Positions 37,933 through 46,837 of a stretch of 64,000 nucleotides of DNA are shown here, one piece after another. A program made the translations under genes and the position numbers. Every line of letters begins with the position of its first letter. Position 1 is the stretch's first letter. Origin of the DNA: G963663495 sp963663495 (lineage in GTDB: Bacteria; Bacteroidota; Rhodothermia; Rhodothermales; Bin80); the NCBI GenBank assembly GCA_963663495.1, contig OY760427.1, positions 2,976,001-3,040,000 of the forward strand. The letters are read 5' to 3'. The notes under the pieces were generated by a model. That model was given only the letters and a program-made list of their open reading frames with translations. It searched no databases and was not told where the DNA came from.

Positions 37933-38610
37933 ATGCCTGATCTCAACCATCCAACCTCCACATTAATCGTGGATACGTCCGGCGCCTGGTCCACCGTTGT
38001 CGTGGCTTCGGGGTCGCGTGTCCTCGGTGTCACTTCGGTACGCGCCAGGTCTTCTGAGCATCTGCACAACATCGCGGATACCCTGCTGCAGATGTTGGGT
38101 ATCCGTTTAGCCACCCTACGAAACATCGCAGTCGTCATTGGTCCGGGGTCCTGGACCGGCCTTCACATCGGTGTCTCGGCTGCGAAGGTGTTGGGCCAGG
38201 TGCTGGACATACCCGTCATTCCGGTCTCCAGCCTTGATGTGCTGGCTGCCGGGTGCAAATCGGCAACAGACGCAACCTGCGCGCTCCTGGATGCCGGACG
38301 AAAGCGCGTGTACTACCGCTGGTACACGCCTACCATGACAAAGAATGGCCCTCGCGTTGCTTCCATTAGCGACTGGAAGGAGTCGCTGTCAAGATATCCT
38401 GCGACTATTACAGTGATTGAGTACGGTGATGTCTGGTTTAGCGAGCTCGTGCAGCACCTGCCGCACGGTTGTTTGCATAAACAGGAGCGTCTGTTGCCGG
38501 AAGCCCTCGCCAGCGTTGCAGCGGATAATCCGGGGGTTTCGGGTTCCAAGCGTCAGGCCTTAACCCCGCATTATGTGCAAGCCTCACTTTTTGAACGCGA
38601 CCTTTCCTGA
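37933..38610 (+). CDS. tsaB: TsaB, t6A synthesis scaffold/activator
   Basis: 225 aa. An ASKHA-fold start (TLIVDTSGAWSTVVVASG), EHLHNIADTLLQML and the GPGSWTGLHIGVSAAKVLG motif diagnostic of TsaB. It dimerises with TsaD and lacks its own catalytic metal site. It lies between tsaE and tsaD; the 3' end overlaps the longest possible tsaD frame by 38 nt. Confidence 0.93.
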   Translation: MPDLNHPTSTLIVDTSGAWSTVVVASGSRVLGVTSVRARSSEHLHNIADTLLQMLGIRLATLRNIAVVIGPGSWTGLHIGVSAAKVLGQVLDIPVIPVSSLDVLAAGCKSATDATCALLDAGRKRVYYRWYTPTMTKNGPRVASISDWKESLSRYPATITVIEYGDVWFSELVQHLPHGCLHKQERLLPEALASVAADNPGVSGSKRQALTPHYVQASLFERDLS

Positions 38611-39658
38611 GGTGCTGATTCTCGGTATTGACACTACGTGCGACGACACAAGTGCTGCGTTGGTGGAGGATGGACATGTTATCCGTTCGAATATTATTGC
38701 TTCGCAGCATATGGCCCACGAGCGATTTGGTGGAATCGTACCTATGCTGGCGGCGAGAGAGCATACCCGAAACATAGGGATTGTACTTGCTGCCGCACTT
38801 GAAGAGGCAGGCGCCTCATACACGGACATTGACGCCGTTGCGGTGTCCAATCATCAGGGGCTGATGTTATCTCTTGTGGTCGGCTTAGCAGCCGCAAAGT
38901 CGGTCGCGCTGGCTTGCGGTATCCCGCTGGTTGGCGTACACCACCTGGAAGGACATATCTACTCCAATATCATGGGGCGTGAGGATCTACTACCGTTCCC
39001 GTTTCTCTGCCTCACGGTTGCGGGGGGTCATACCCTGCTGTTAAAGATCAATGGGCATAGTCAGTATGCGCTCCTGGGCCATACCCGTGATGATGCTGCG
39101 GGGGAAGCATACGACAAGATTGCCCGTCGGCTGGGACTCCCGTATCCGGGAGGACCGGCAATTGAGCGCCTAGCACAACACGGTGATCCACGCGCCTTCG
39201 CTTTTCCGAGACCCATGATTGATTCGCCCAGTCTGGAGTTTAGCTTTAGCGGATTGAAGACCGCCGTAACGCGCGCTATTGAGTCGTTTGATACGACATC
39301 CTCTCCGGTGCCAGTGGAGGATCTGTGCGCGAGTTTTCAGCAGGCGGTTGTGGATGTTCTGGTCGCAAAGACGCTCCGTGCTGCACAGCGCGATGGGCTC
39401 TCCAGGATTGCACTCGCCGGTGGAGTTGCCAAGAATGCTGCCCTCCGCAGTGCACTTACATCTGCAGCAAGAAAGAAGGGATTCGACACATACATTCCAG
39501 AACCAGAGCTCTGCATTGATAATGGCGCCATGATTGCAGGAGCCGGGTACTACCTTATGCGTGAGCGCGGGCCGAGCGGCCTGACCATTGATGCCCTCGC
39601 CAACGCTCCGCTTGGCAATCAAGGCATTACCTATCGCCCCGACACCAAGTATCGGTAG
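38573..39658 (+). CDS. tsaD: TsaD, tRNA threonylcarbamoyltransferase
   Basis: 361 aa as drawn. VLILGIDTTCDDTSAALV begins the ASKHA fold; HHLEGH carries the iron-binding HxxxH (124, 128); then LTVAGGHTLL, DDAAGEAYDK, FSFSGLKTA and IDNGAMIAGAG. It transfers threonylcarbamoyl to tRNA A37. Translation may really begin at the GTG at 38612 (VLILGID), directly after the tsaB stop (TGAGGTG), which would match the usual N-terminus. One oddity: the segment that is normally GPGL reads HQGL (AVSNHQGLMLSLVVG). The 3' end overlaps that of convergent xylB by 32 nt. Confidence 0.93.
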   Translation: MCKPHFLNATFPEVLILGIDTTCDDTSAALVEDGHVIRSNIIASQHMAHERFGGIVPMLAAREHTRNIGIVLAAALEEAGASYTDIDAVAVSNHQGLMLSLVVGLAAAKSVALACGIPLVGVHHLEGHIYSNIMGREDLLPFPFLCLTVAGGHTLLLKINGHSQYALLGHTRDDAAGEAYDKIARRLGLPYPGGPAIERLAQHGDPRAFAFPRPMIDSPSLEFSFSGLKTAVTRAIESFDTTSSPVPVEDLCASFQQAVVDVLVAKTLRAAQRDGLSRIALAGGVAKNAALRSALTSAARKKGFDTYIPEPELCIDNGAMIAGAGYYLMRERGPSGLTIDALANAPLGNQGITYRPDTKYR

Positions 39659-41126
39659 CTTTGCCGCGAAAATAGGATCCGAGGCGCCCGTACAATTCTT
39701 GGAAGCGCCCGTAGGCTTCCTCGTAGGCCGGTTCCCGGACCTGTGATTCAGCACCCGGCTGGACCACACAACGGCAGGCCTCAGCGGCATCTGACCACAG
39801 CCCTACACCTATCCCGGCCAAGATTGCGGCGCCCGTGGAGGCACCTTCCGTATGCTCCACTGCCAGAATCGGCACGCGCAGTGTATCAGCTATTACTTGG
39901 CGCCATAACGCGCTATTGGCACCGCCGCCGGAAATTCGAATGTGCGATGGCACCTTGAGCCCCGCGTCCTTTAGCAGGTTCAAATTATCGTATAACCCGA
40001 AGGCAACTCCCTCCAGCACCGCGCGCGTCATGTGACCACGGGTATGGCGCGATGTGAGGCCTACGAATGCCCCCTGAGCGTGCGGATCATTATGGGGCGT
40101 TCGCTCACCGGTCAGGTACGGAAGGAAGAGAAGCCCCTCACAGCCCGGAGGAATCTCCGCCGCCTCCGATAGCAGCAGTTTCAAGCCATGTGCGGGTCCC
40201 AGAACACCGCGCAACCAAGCAAGGCTACCCGCGGCAGAAAGCATTACACCCATGATATGCCATATACCCGGCAAGGCATGCGGAAACGCATGGGCTCCTC
40301 CATTAGGGTCTATTCTCGGCTCATCACAAGGCGCAAAGACCACCCCGGATGTCCCCAAGGTCAACGCCCACGTCTCCGTATCAATAGCACCGACTCCAAT
40401 CGCTTGCGCTGCCTGGTCACCACCACCTGCCACCACTGGCGTTCCCCTTCGAAGACCAGTAGCTTCGGCTGCCGCAGCAGTCACTTCTCCCGTTATGGCA
40501 GGCCCTTCAAACGTGGGAGGCAGCCATTGCCTGGGGATATCCAATTGCGAAAGCAATTCGCCCGCCCAGTCACGCCTTTCCAGGTTCATGAGCAGGGTGC
40601 CTCCGGCACCTGCCTTGTCCGTAGCAAACTCACCGGTAAGCCTGTAACGTACATAGTCCTTGGGAAGAAGGATCCGATGCGTATTGGCATATACGCTTGG
40701 CTCGTGATTCTTCACCCACAACAGCTTGGGAGCTGTAAAACCAGCAAACGCATCATTGCCGGTCATCCTGATAAGCGCATCCCTTCCGATCAGAGCCCGC
40801 ATTTGGTCACACTCTACAAACGACCGCCCATCGTTCCACAACATCGCCGGGCGAAGCACCCTTCCTTCATTGTCCAGTATCACGAGACCGTGCATCTGGC
40901 CTGTTAGCCCGATGGCAACTGGTTGGACGCCCGCATTCCGCAGCACTGTCCGCACAGCCTTGGCTACAGCTGTCCACCAATTATCTGGATCTTGCTCGCT
41001 CCAAAGCGGATATGGAGCCGACACCTTATGTGGCACGGCTGCGACATCAACGATTTCGCCCGAGTCCTTCAGCAGCAGCGCTTTGGATGCAGTAGTTGAC
41101 GTATCAACACCTAATACGTATCTCAT
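39627..41126 (-). CDS. xylB: Xylulokinase
   Basis: About 500 aa FGGY-family kinase. MRYVLGVDTSTTASKALLLK begins the ATP-binding fold. GLTGQMHGLV (76-82) is the xylulokinase-type substrate motif. GGGDQAAQAIG contains the expected catalytic Asp (237). TLGTSGVVF and VLEGVAFGLYDNL follow. It phosphorylates D-xylulose to enter the pentose phosphate pathway. The ATG at 41126 was chosen because homology starts there; the open frame extends 89 codons further but that part is not protein-like. No xylose isomerase or transporter is adjacent. Confidence 0.93.
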   Translation of the reverse strand: MRYVLGVDTSTTASKALLLKDSGEIVDVAAVPHKVSAPYPLWSEQDPDNWWTAVAKAVRTVLRNAGVQPVAIGLTGQMHGLVILDNEGRVLRPAMLWNDGRSFVECDQMRALIGRDALIRMTGNDAFAGFTAPKLLWVKNHEPSVYANTHRILLPKDYVRYRLTGEFATDKAGAGGTLLMNLERRDWAGELLSQLDIPRQWLPPTFEGPAITGEVTAAAAEATGLRRGTPVVAGGGDQAAQAIGVGAIDTETWALTLGTSGVVFAPCDEPRIDPNGGAHAFPHALPGIWHIMGVMLSAAGSLAWLRGVLGPAHGLKLLLSEAAEIPPGCEGLLFLPYLTGERTPHNDPHAQGAFVGLTSRHTRGHMTRAVLEGVAFGLYDNLNLLKDAGLKVPSHIRISGGGANSALWRQVIADTLRVPILAVEHTEGASTGAAILAGIGVGLWSDAAEACRCVVQPGAESQVREPAYEEAYGRFQELYGRLGSYFRGKATDTWCRGDR

Positions 41127-41366
41127 TTTGAAGCTATAGAGGCATTGGAGCCGCAAATATACGAGGCTACCGGCTCCCGCGCAGTTACCAACCGCTGAAC
41201 TACAGGGCTGCGGGCGGCCCCGCAATGTTGAAGGGAACAGGGCGGTTAAAAGGTGGAAAACAGATCGTGCAGAATCCAGACGATACGACGCCCTTATTGG
41301 CAAAATAAGGGACTTATATTGCTCTGACAGAAAAAGGTATGAGTGCAGGAAAATGGCGAAACAAGG
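41127..41366. promoter_or_regulatory. xylB upstream region with small palindromes
   Basis: Non-coding. It holds an 8-bp-stem palindrome CCCTTATT..AATAAGGG at 41291-41311 that could be a repressor operator or hairpin, and a short GC stem near 41201-41216. No promoter motif can be assigned with confidence. Confidence 0.3.
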
Positions 41367-41573
41367 CCTGCCCTTCGCCCATAAATTATCCATAACGGTT
41401 CGTTTGTTCGTCAGTTCTGGTCAAACATCGCTGGCATGGCTGTCGGAGTATTTCGGGTATTTCGGCCAGGCAGGTGTGGTGTGTGACTTGAGGTGAATAA
41501 TGCCATCCTCTCGTGCGGATACGCGATCTCTTCCTGCGCTGCTTCCCCTGCCTTATTACCGATTCAGGTTATT

Positions 41574-41596
41574 GGAGTTTTGAAACTCCTTTTTTT
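41574..41596 (+). terminator. Intrinsic terminator guarding the IS transposase
   Basis: A perfect 7-bp stem GGAGTTT..AAACTCC with a 2-nt loop, followed by seven T residues. It lies between the IS end and the transposase start, in the plus direction. It is well placed to stop transcription entering from outside. Confidence 0.75.
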
Positions 41597-41604
41597 GTTG
41601 CGGC

Positions 41605-42624
41605 GTGTTTCAACGAGGTCAGGTCTTACGAACGCTCACCGCTCCCTGTAATGGAGAGCGTTTGGACAGGGTTCTTGCCGACGATCGTTGGCGGTTTCGC
41701 ACGCAGATAGCGCGCGCTGTCTGTGAGGAATTCGCGTTTCTTGATGCACGGGGCAAACCGCAGGTGAGCAACTGTGCGCAGGCTTTATCGAAGTTGGAGG
41801 CCCGGCGGAAGATTGTGTTGCCTAAGCCCGAGAATTGTAATGCGGCTAAGGTGGAACCGCGTAGGCGCGAGGAGCGGGTACCGGATCCGATAGCGTTACC
41901 GGACACGGTACACGGTGTCCGGGGGTTGACGATTGAGTTGGTTGAGACGGACGAGCAGCGTATGGTGTGGAACACGTTGCTGCACTTTGAGCATACGAGG
42001 CGTACGACCACATTTGTGGGAGCACAGGTACGCTATCTGATAGGCAGTGCGCACGGCACCTTGGGAGCGGTGGGATTTTCGGCGGCGTTGCGTCTGGCGC
42101 CCAGAGAGCACCGGATGGCGTGGAGTGATGAGCAGCGCAAGGCGCATTTGCACCGTATGGTATGTTTGAGTCGTTTTCTGATACGGGGGCAGTGTCAGGA
42201 TTTGGCCAGCCATGTACTAGGTAAGGTATTAAGACGGTTGGCAGATGATTTTCAGGCACGGTATTGTTACCGTCCTTGGGTTGTAGAAACGTATGTGGAT
42301 CCCCAAGTGGAAGGAATGTGTCTTGAGGAGAGCAATTTCGTATTGATCGGCCATACCGCAGGCGGAACGCGGCACAAGGAGGCAAAGGAAGAGGATCCCA
42401 AGGCGCTGTATGTATACGAGTTGGACAAAGAGTGGCGCGGGACCTTGGGGAAACCGGAGGAGGAGTTGCGTCCGGTGAGGGATCCGCACGAGGGGATTGA
42501 CAGTGCGCAGTGGGCCGAAACGGAGTTTGGCGGAGCGCCATTGGGAGACAGGCGGTTGTCTGTGCGACTGGTAAAGAGCACGTCCATGTTGGCCGATGTG
42601 ATAGGCCACAGCATTACCGGTTAA
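41605..42624 (+). pseudogene. DUF4338 / Tnp_DNA_bind transposase, C-terminus missing
   Basis: 339 aa open frame. The first about 285 residues are a DUF4338 (DruA-like) domain: WRFRTQIARAVCEEFAFLDA, NCAQALSKLEARRKIVLP, VRYLIGSAHGTLGAVGFSAA, LSRFLIRGQCQDLASHVLGK, VGKT-like VLIGHTAGGTRHKEAK, ALYVYELDKEWRGTLG. Residues about 300-335 (WAETEFGGAPLGDRRLSVRL, VKSTSMLAD) match the N-terminal DNA-binding domain of Tn5/IS4-type transposases. The DDE catalytic part that should follow is absent because the gene is truncated at 42624. DUF4338 also occurs in the Druantia defence system, but the fusion to a transposase domain and the IS ends make this a mobile-element protein. Confidence 0.75.
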
Positions 42625-43112
42625 ATGTGAATGCACCATCGCGATAAACATTCAGTCGCTCCAGAACTGTACCTCCCTGGACCACATCAATACGCCATAC
42701 TCCCCCCGCTCCACCCGAAACCAGAACGGGTCGAACCAGCGGTACGTCAATACGAGCCATGCCCCCAGGCACAGCCATAAAACTGAACGAATAACCGGGA
42801 GCGGGGTGCAAACCGGGTCTGGTATGGAAGCCGGATCAATAGTCGTCTGATAAGCCTTGTACGGTTCGAGGCTCTGTACTATGATTCCCTTCGCTGTGGA
42901 TTGGTGCATGCCCCCCTGCCATACTTGCGCACTCGCACCAGAAAGAACATGCTCTCCAGACGAGAAGACGCCATCACCATTCAAGTCCTCAAACAACTGC
43001 ACGCGGGCAGAACTCTGGCGACCACCGTATGGGTACATTGCCTCCATGCGAGCACTACACAGACAGTTGCAAAGGACCGGCTTAATAACAATTCTAGCCT
43101 CAGTGTGCGGGG
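42625..43112 (-). pseudogene. C-terminal fragment of a large surface protein
   Basis: On the minus strand: YPYGGRQSSARVQLFEDLNG, DGVFSSGEHVLSGASAQVWQ, IIVQSLEPYKAYQTTIDPAS, then a frameshift near 42795 to PGYSFSFMAVPGGMARIDVP and VLERLNVYRDGAFTFN. The 'LFEDLNGDGVFSSGE' block is a calcium-binding SdrD B-/usher-type repeat seen near the ends of outer-membrane surface proteins. The gene is cut at 42624 by the IS transposase fragment; upstream sequence beyond about 43112 is not recognisable. Confidence 0.6.
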
Positions 43113-43178
43113 AGGTATTTCCTCAATATTCTTCTGTCGCACTGATGCAGGACCCACCTGGTGACCGGTTGTAAGCAA

Positions 43179-46157
43179 TTAATGCATAATAACTAAGGGC
43201 TGGGATTTTGAATACTCACTAGCCTTGCTGATGGCAGTTAACCTAGCCATGTATAATCCACTTGCCACCAGCTTGCCGGAGAAACCAATACCATCCCATT
43301 CCGCATGATGTACACCAGCGTTTCGCGCTCCGTGAACAATTGTCCGCACCTTCTGCCCCAAGACATTATAGACAGATAGCTCCACTTTCGAAGCCATGGG
43401 GAGCGAGAACTCTATTGAAAATGGACCTCCACCAGGGTTAGGATACATAGAGGCAAACTTGAACTCTGCCGGCAGATCGCCAAGCTGCTCGGTGGAAACA
43501 CGGTCAACATTCAGCACTTCATCCCAAAGACGTTGAGCGCTGTCGGCATTTCGCTGTATATCACCCATATCTGTACCGCCAATGAGGGCAAAGGCTACCA
43601 CTGCACTCTGCTGAGGCTTCAAGTCGAATGGTCCGGCCCCTATGACTTGGCTGAGATTGTCAGGACCATACTGCGCAAGACGGATTCCGCCGGACAAAAA
43701 TGCCCATTTAGCCTCATCCGTAAAGCCTTCTGCGAATAAGCCCCGGACAATGTAATTCAGATTCTCTAATACCGCATATGAAACACCGGCATTATTGGTA
43801 AGCACTTTAACCCCTACTGCAGGAGTCATGGCATCGTCACTAAGTAACATTCCGAGTTCGCGGGAGTCATCAAAATCAGACTTATCCTGAAACCCTCCGT
43901 CAGAAAGATCCCAGTCAAGGAAAAGTCCAACCCACAAGCCATTCAAATCCCGCTCAATGTTTGCGTTTGTTACGGTGTATTCCAGGATAAGAACATCCTC
44001 ATGCTCTGCCGTATCATTCACATAGCTTTCCTGCAGGACTGTTACTCCCAATGGGTTCAAGGTGGCGCCGAAATCTTCCAGTTCTACCGAGCCGTACTCC
44101 GATGTCAAGGCGCCTGGCCTCGTAATCTTCAACTCGGAACCGTGGGTAAGCTTGAATTCCTCATGTTGTGCTTCCTGTTCAACATCGGCCGCGGTGACGG
44201 TGTCGGACAGGTTTTCCTCGTCAGTACCAATCATCAAGCCGCCTTCTTGCAAAATATCAACCAATAATCCGTCCCCATTCATCACCCGAAACCCGCTACC
44301 CGGACTCTTCGGATTCCGTAGTTCACGATACCCAATGTTGCCCTGATCTGTAATTGAAGCCGTTAACGCTTCGGTCCTATGTGCTAGAGCCCCTTCAATA
44401 TTGACATCCAAGCGAACTAAATCAGATGTCGCACTGAATTCTCCGTCGGTAATCGTTGCAAACAATAGCGCTTGGTGGTTTGCTGGAACGGGGTTCGCAA
44501 CCGACATTTCAAAGGAAACATCCACCGACTTTCCACGACCAAGTGGTCCTACCGGTATTGGTCCGCTATTCATTAATAAGAACGGACCACCCCTGCTATT
44601 TTCCTCAAGTGCGACAGTAAGATTTCCGGCATCTCCACCGTAATTGGTGAATGTAGCCTCAACAGTAAAATTCTCGCCCGGCAGCAGGTCAGAGTCGCCA
44701 TTCTCATTTTCCCACTGAAAACTAGTCATTCTGATTCCTGGTGGGGATTCTTCCGTTAGAGCGCGGTGTGCATTGACCCGGCCCTTGCCCATAGATCCCG
44801 AGAGTGAGACTTCAATGGGGTCTGCAGTCTGTTTTACCTGTTCCATAATTTCATATGGCCCGTAATCAGGAAAATGCGTTCGCAATAATCCAATGATTCC
44901 GGAGACAAGCGGAACTGCGAAGGATGTGCCTGTAACCTGCACATATAGATCGCCTGGACCCAGCGCATCAATATCCATGCCGCCAGCAAGCACATCAAGA
45001 CTTCGACCAAACCCAAATCTAATATTAAAGTCGATATCCTTCTCAGTACCACTCACGCTAAGCGTTGAACTGTAGGACGCGGGATAATGAGGGTCCGTGT
45101 CCATGTTTGCTAAACCATTCGGCGCAGAAGCCACTATCACGGCGCCTGATTCAACCACTGTACGGTATACTAGCTCTGCGATTGCAGAGTACTGGGATGT
45201 TCCAAAACTCGTACTAATAACATCGGCCCCACTTGCTGCCGCATACAGCACACCTTGCTTATCAAAGCAAGCCCCTTCTGTGCGCCTGCAGCTCACGTTT
45301 ATTGGCATAAATTTGGCATTCCAGCTACTACCTGCAATACCCCTTTGGTTGTTCGTAACCGCAGCTGCGATCCCTGCAGTAGCCGTGCCATGCATACCTC
45401 CCCTAGGAGTTTCGGCCAGTCCAGTCGGGTCGTTCGAATCATTTGCAAAATTCCAACCTCGAATGTCGTCTACGTAGCCGTTATTATCATCGTCAATTCC
45501 ATTATCCGGGATCTCATTCTCGTTAATCCAAAGATTGCCGTAGAGGTCTTTATGCCTCCAGTCGGTTCCTCCATCAACAATAGCGATGACTGTATTCCCT
45601 TCATATCCCTTGATTACTTCCCACGCAGCCTCCATTTCCAGCCGCCTCAGATGTCTTTGGTTTCCATATAAGGAATCGTTAGGAATAGCCTTTTGAGAAC
45701 CTTCGGAGCCGCTGACATTGAATCTAGTCGTCAGATCTCCCGCACCGTAAGAACTCACATATTGAGGTTCAGCGATTTCGACGTGAGGACTACGCATTAG
45801 GACTCGGGCAACCTTTCGTGCATCGACTTGGCTGGAATACTTGACAACAAAGACGCGCAGCAGGCTGCGGCCAGCAAGGCTCAACCGTCGTTCGCTGGCG
45901 AGGGCCTCAACCATTGGAAATGCTTGTTCGATGCTTTGCACATTGATGGAAGAAGCAGCTTCATCGAAAAACGTAAACCCTGTCTTCGCGTGATCTGCCG
46001 TAATAGCCACGCCTTCGACAAATTGCACAAGTACTCTACCCTGCAGAACCTCGTCCTGGTACATGCCGTCGGCTTGATGTAAGAACCCAACGGATATCAT
46101 TAATATCAACTTGGCAGTGGAGCGAAATTGAGCTGTCATTGTAAGTGTACGGGGCAT
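43179..46157 (-). CDS. Secreted subtilisin-family (S8) serine protease with T9SS sorting domain
   Basis: 992 aa. Signal peptide about 7-31 (FRSTAKLILMISVGFL), with Met7 (46139) a possible start. The prodomain (about 40-150) includes VLVQFVEGV and ARVLMRSPHVEIAEPQY. The catalytic domain has Asp195 (IAIVDGGTDWRHKD), His256 (GGMHGTATAGI), oxyanion Asn347 and Ser412 (GTSFAVPLVSGI). Then a roughly 450-residue beta-rich region (ENFTVEATFTNYGGDAGNL) and a C-terminal type A sorting domain, YPNPGGGPFSIEFSLPMASK through VYNVLGQKVRT to ASGLYMARL. The protein should be secreted by the type IX system and attached to or released from the cell surface. All triad residues are present, so it is probably active. 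Confidence 0.95.
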   Translation of the reverse strand: MPRTLTMTAQFRSTAKLILMISVGFLHQADGMYQDEVLQGRVLVQFVEGVAITADHAKTGFTFFDEAASSINVQSIEQAFPMVEALASERRLSLAGRSLLRVFVVKYSSQVDARKVARVLMRSPHVEIAEPQYVSSYGAGDLTTRFNVSGSEGSQKAIPNDSLYGNQRHLRRLEMEAAWEVIKGYEGNTVIAIVDGGTDWRHKDLYGNLWINENEIPDNGIDDDNNGYVDDIRGWNFANDSNDPTGLAETPRGGMHGTATAGIAAAVTNNQRGIAGSSWNAKFMPINVSCRRTEGACFDKQGVLYAAASGADVISTSFGTSQYSAIAELVYRTVVESGAVIVASAPNGLANMDTDPHYPASYSSTLSVSGTEKDIDFNIRFGFGRSLDVLAGGMDIDALGPGDLYVQVTGTSFAVPLVSGIIGLLRTHFPDYGPYEIMEQVKQTADPIEVSLSGSMGKGRVNAHRALTEESPPGIRMTSFQWENENGDSDLLPGENFTVEATFTNYGGDAGNLTVALEENSRGGPFLLMNSGPIPVGPLGRGKSVDVSFEMSVANPVPANHQALLFATITDGEFSATSDLVRLDVNIEGALAHRTEALTASITDQGNIGYRELRNPKSPGSGFRVMNGDGLLVDILQEGGLMIGTDEENLSDTVTAADVEQEAQHEEFKLTHGSELKITRPGALTSEYGSVELEDFGATLNPLGVTVLQESYVNDTAEHEDVLILEYTVTNANIERDLNGLWVGLFLDWDLSDGGFQDKSDFDDSRELGMLLSDDAMTPAVGVKVLTNNAGVSYAVLENLNYIVRGLFAEGFTDEAKWAFLSGGIRLAQYGPDNLSQVIGAGPFDLKPQQSAVVAFALIGGTDMGDIQRNADSAQRLWDEVLNVDRVSTEQLGDLPAEFKFASMYPNPGGGPFSIEFSLPMASKVELSVYNVLGQKVRTIVHGARNAGVHHAEWDGIGFSGKLVASGLYMARLTAISKASEYSKSQPLVIMH

Positions 46158-46837
46158 AACGCAAATGGGTAACAGAGAATTAAATGCGACGAGCAGCCTA
46201 CCGGCAGCGTCTGGAATCCAAATCGGATCGTTACAAGTGCCGCTAAAAAATGGGGAAACGCGATGCGGCGCTTACCTAAGGGAACAATAATTGTAGTCTG
46301 AGTCTTGTTCATTCATGTTCAGGGCTTGAGAAAAAACGTACACTAAATTGGCTTCCCAAAGTGTTCCCCCATTCCCAACGAATCGTTAATTCAATGTTGT
46401 TAACATCACATTAGTCGCAGCAAATTGTCAGTACAGGTTCTAGTGCCTTCCAAGGAAAACAGCACGAGCTTGGAGCGTATCTCGCATTTTCCTCGGCGCT
46501 TCCAAAAGAGCATTTAGCCTCCACGGTCCGGCAATCAGTCCTGACGGCTGCGAGGCAGTGAGAACTGTAATGATCTCGGCCCAAAAAAGCGTACTGAGTG
46601 CCACATGGCATCCTGTCCACTCCAGCCGGTCGCGGGCACGAGGAAAGTCCAACGGCATTAGAACGATCCGACTAAGTACTTCCTCCAGCCCGCGTTACCT
46701 TGAGCTGCCACGATCCCCCGAAAGATCAGCTTTGCACTGAGGCTCATGGCTAGAATCTGATGTAGCGTTTACGTGCGCGCAAAAACAGGCCGACCATTTG
46801 CCCACTGTTTACAGACAGATGTCAACGGAGGGCAGAA
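46158..46837. other. Intergenic stretch without recognised gene
   Basis: 680 bp between two convergent-in-theme secreted-protein genes on the minus strand. The minus strand has a 72-codon frame (46440-46658: LDFPRARDRLEWTGCHVALS) with protein-like composition but no recognised family, and a short frame starting MSLSAKLIFRGIVAAQG near 46745. It is possibly a decayed gene. The upstream part is AT-rich and may hold the protease promoter. Confidence 0.3.

Larger units (their letters stand above)
41367..42624 (+). mobile_element. Truncated IS with DUF4338 transposase
   Basis: The left end CCTGCCCTTCGCCCATAAAT at 41367 matches both ends of the element nested at 28987-31300 for about 180 bp. The transposase gene follows and is cut at 42624, where unrelated surface-protein sequence begins, so the right part was lost in a deletion. 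Confidence 0.75.

Noticed and set aside
41160..41220. tRNA-like string (CCGCTGAACTACAGGG) upstream of xylB
   Set aside because: No acceptor or anticodon arms can be formed; not a tRNA or recognisable remnant.
39627..41393. 588-residue xylulokinase starting at 41393
   Set aside because: The first 89 codons overlap IS end sequence and lack kinase similarity; the FGGY fold starts at the ATG at 41126.
41605..42624. Druantia anti-phage defence gene
   Set aside because: The DUF4338 domain suggested it, but the transposase DNA-binding domain, IS ends and a second copy in another IS indicate a mobile element, and no other Druantia genes are present.
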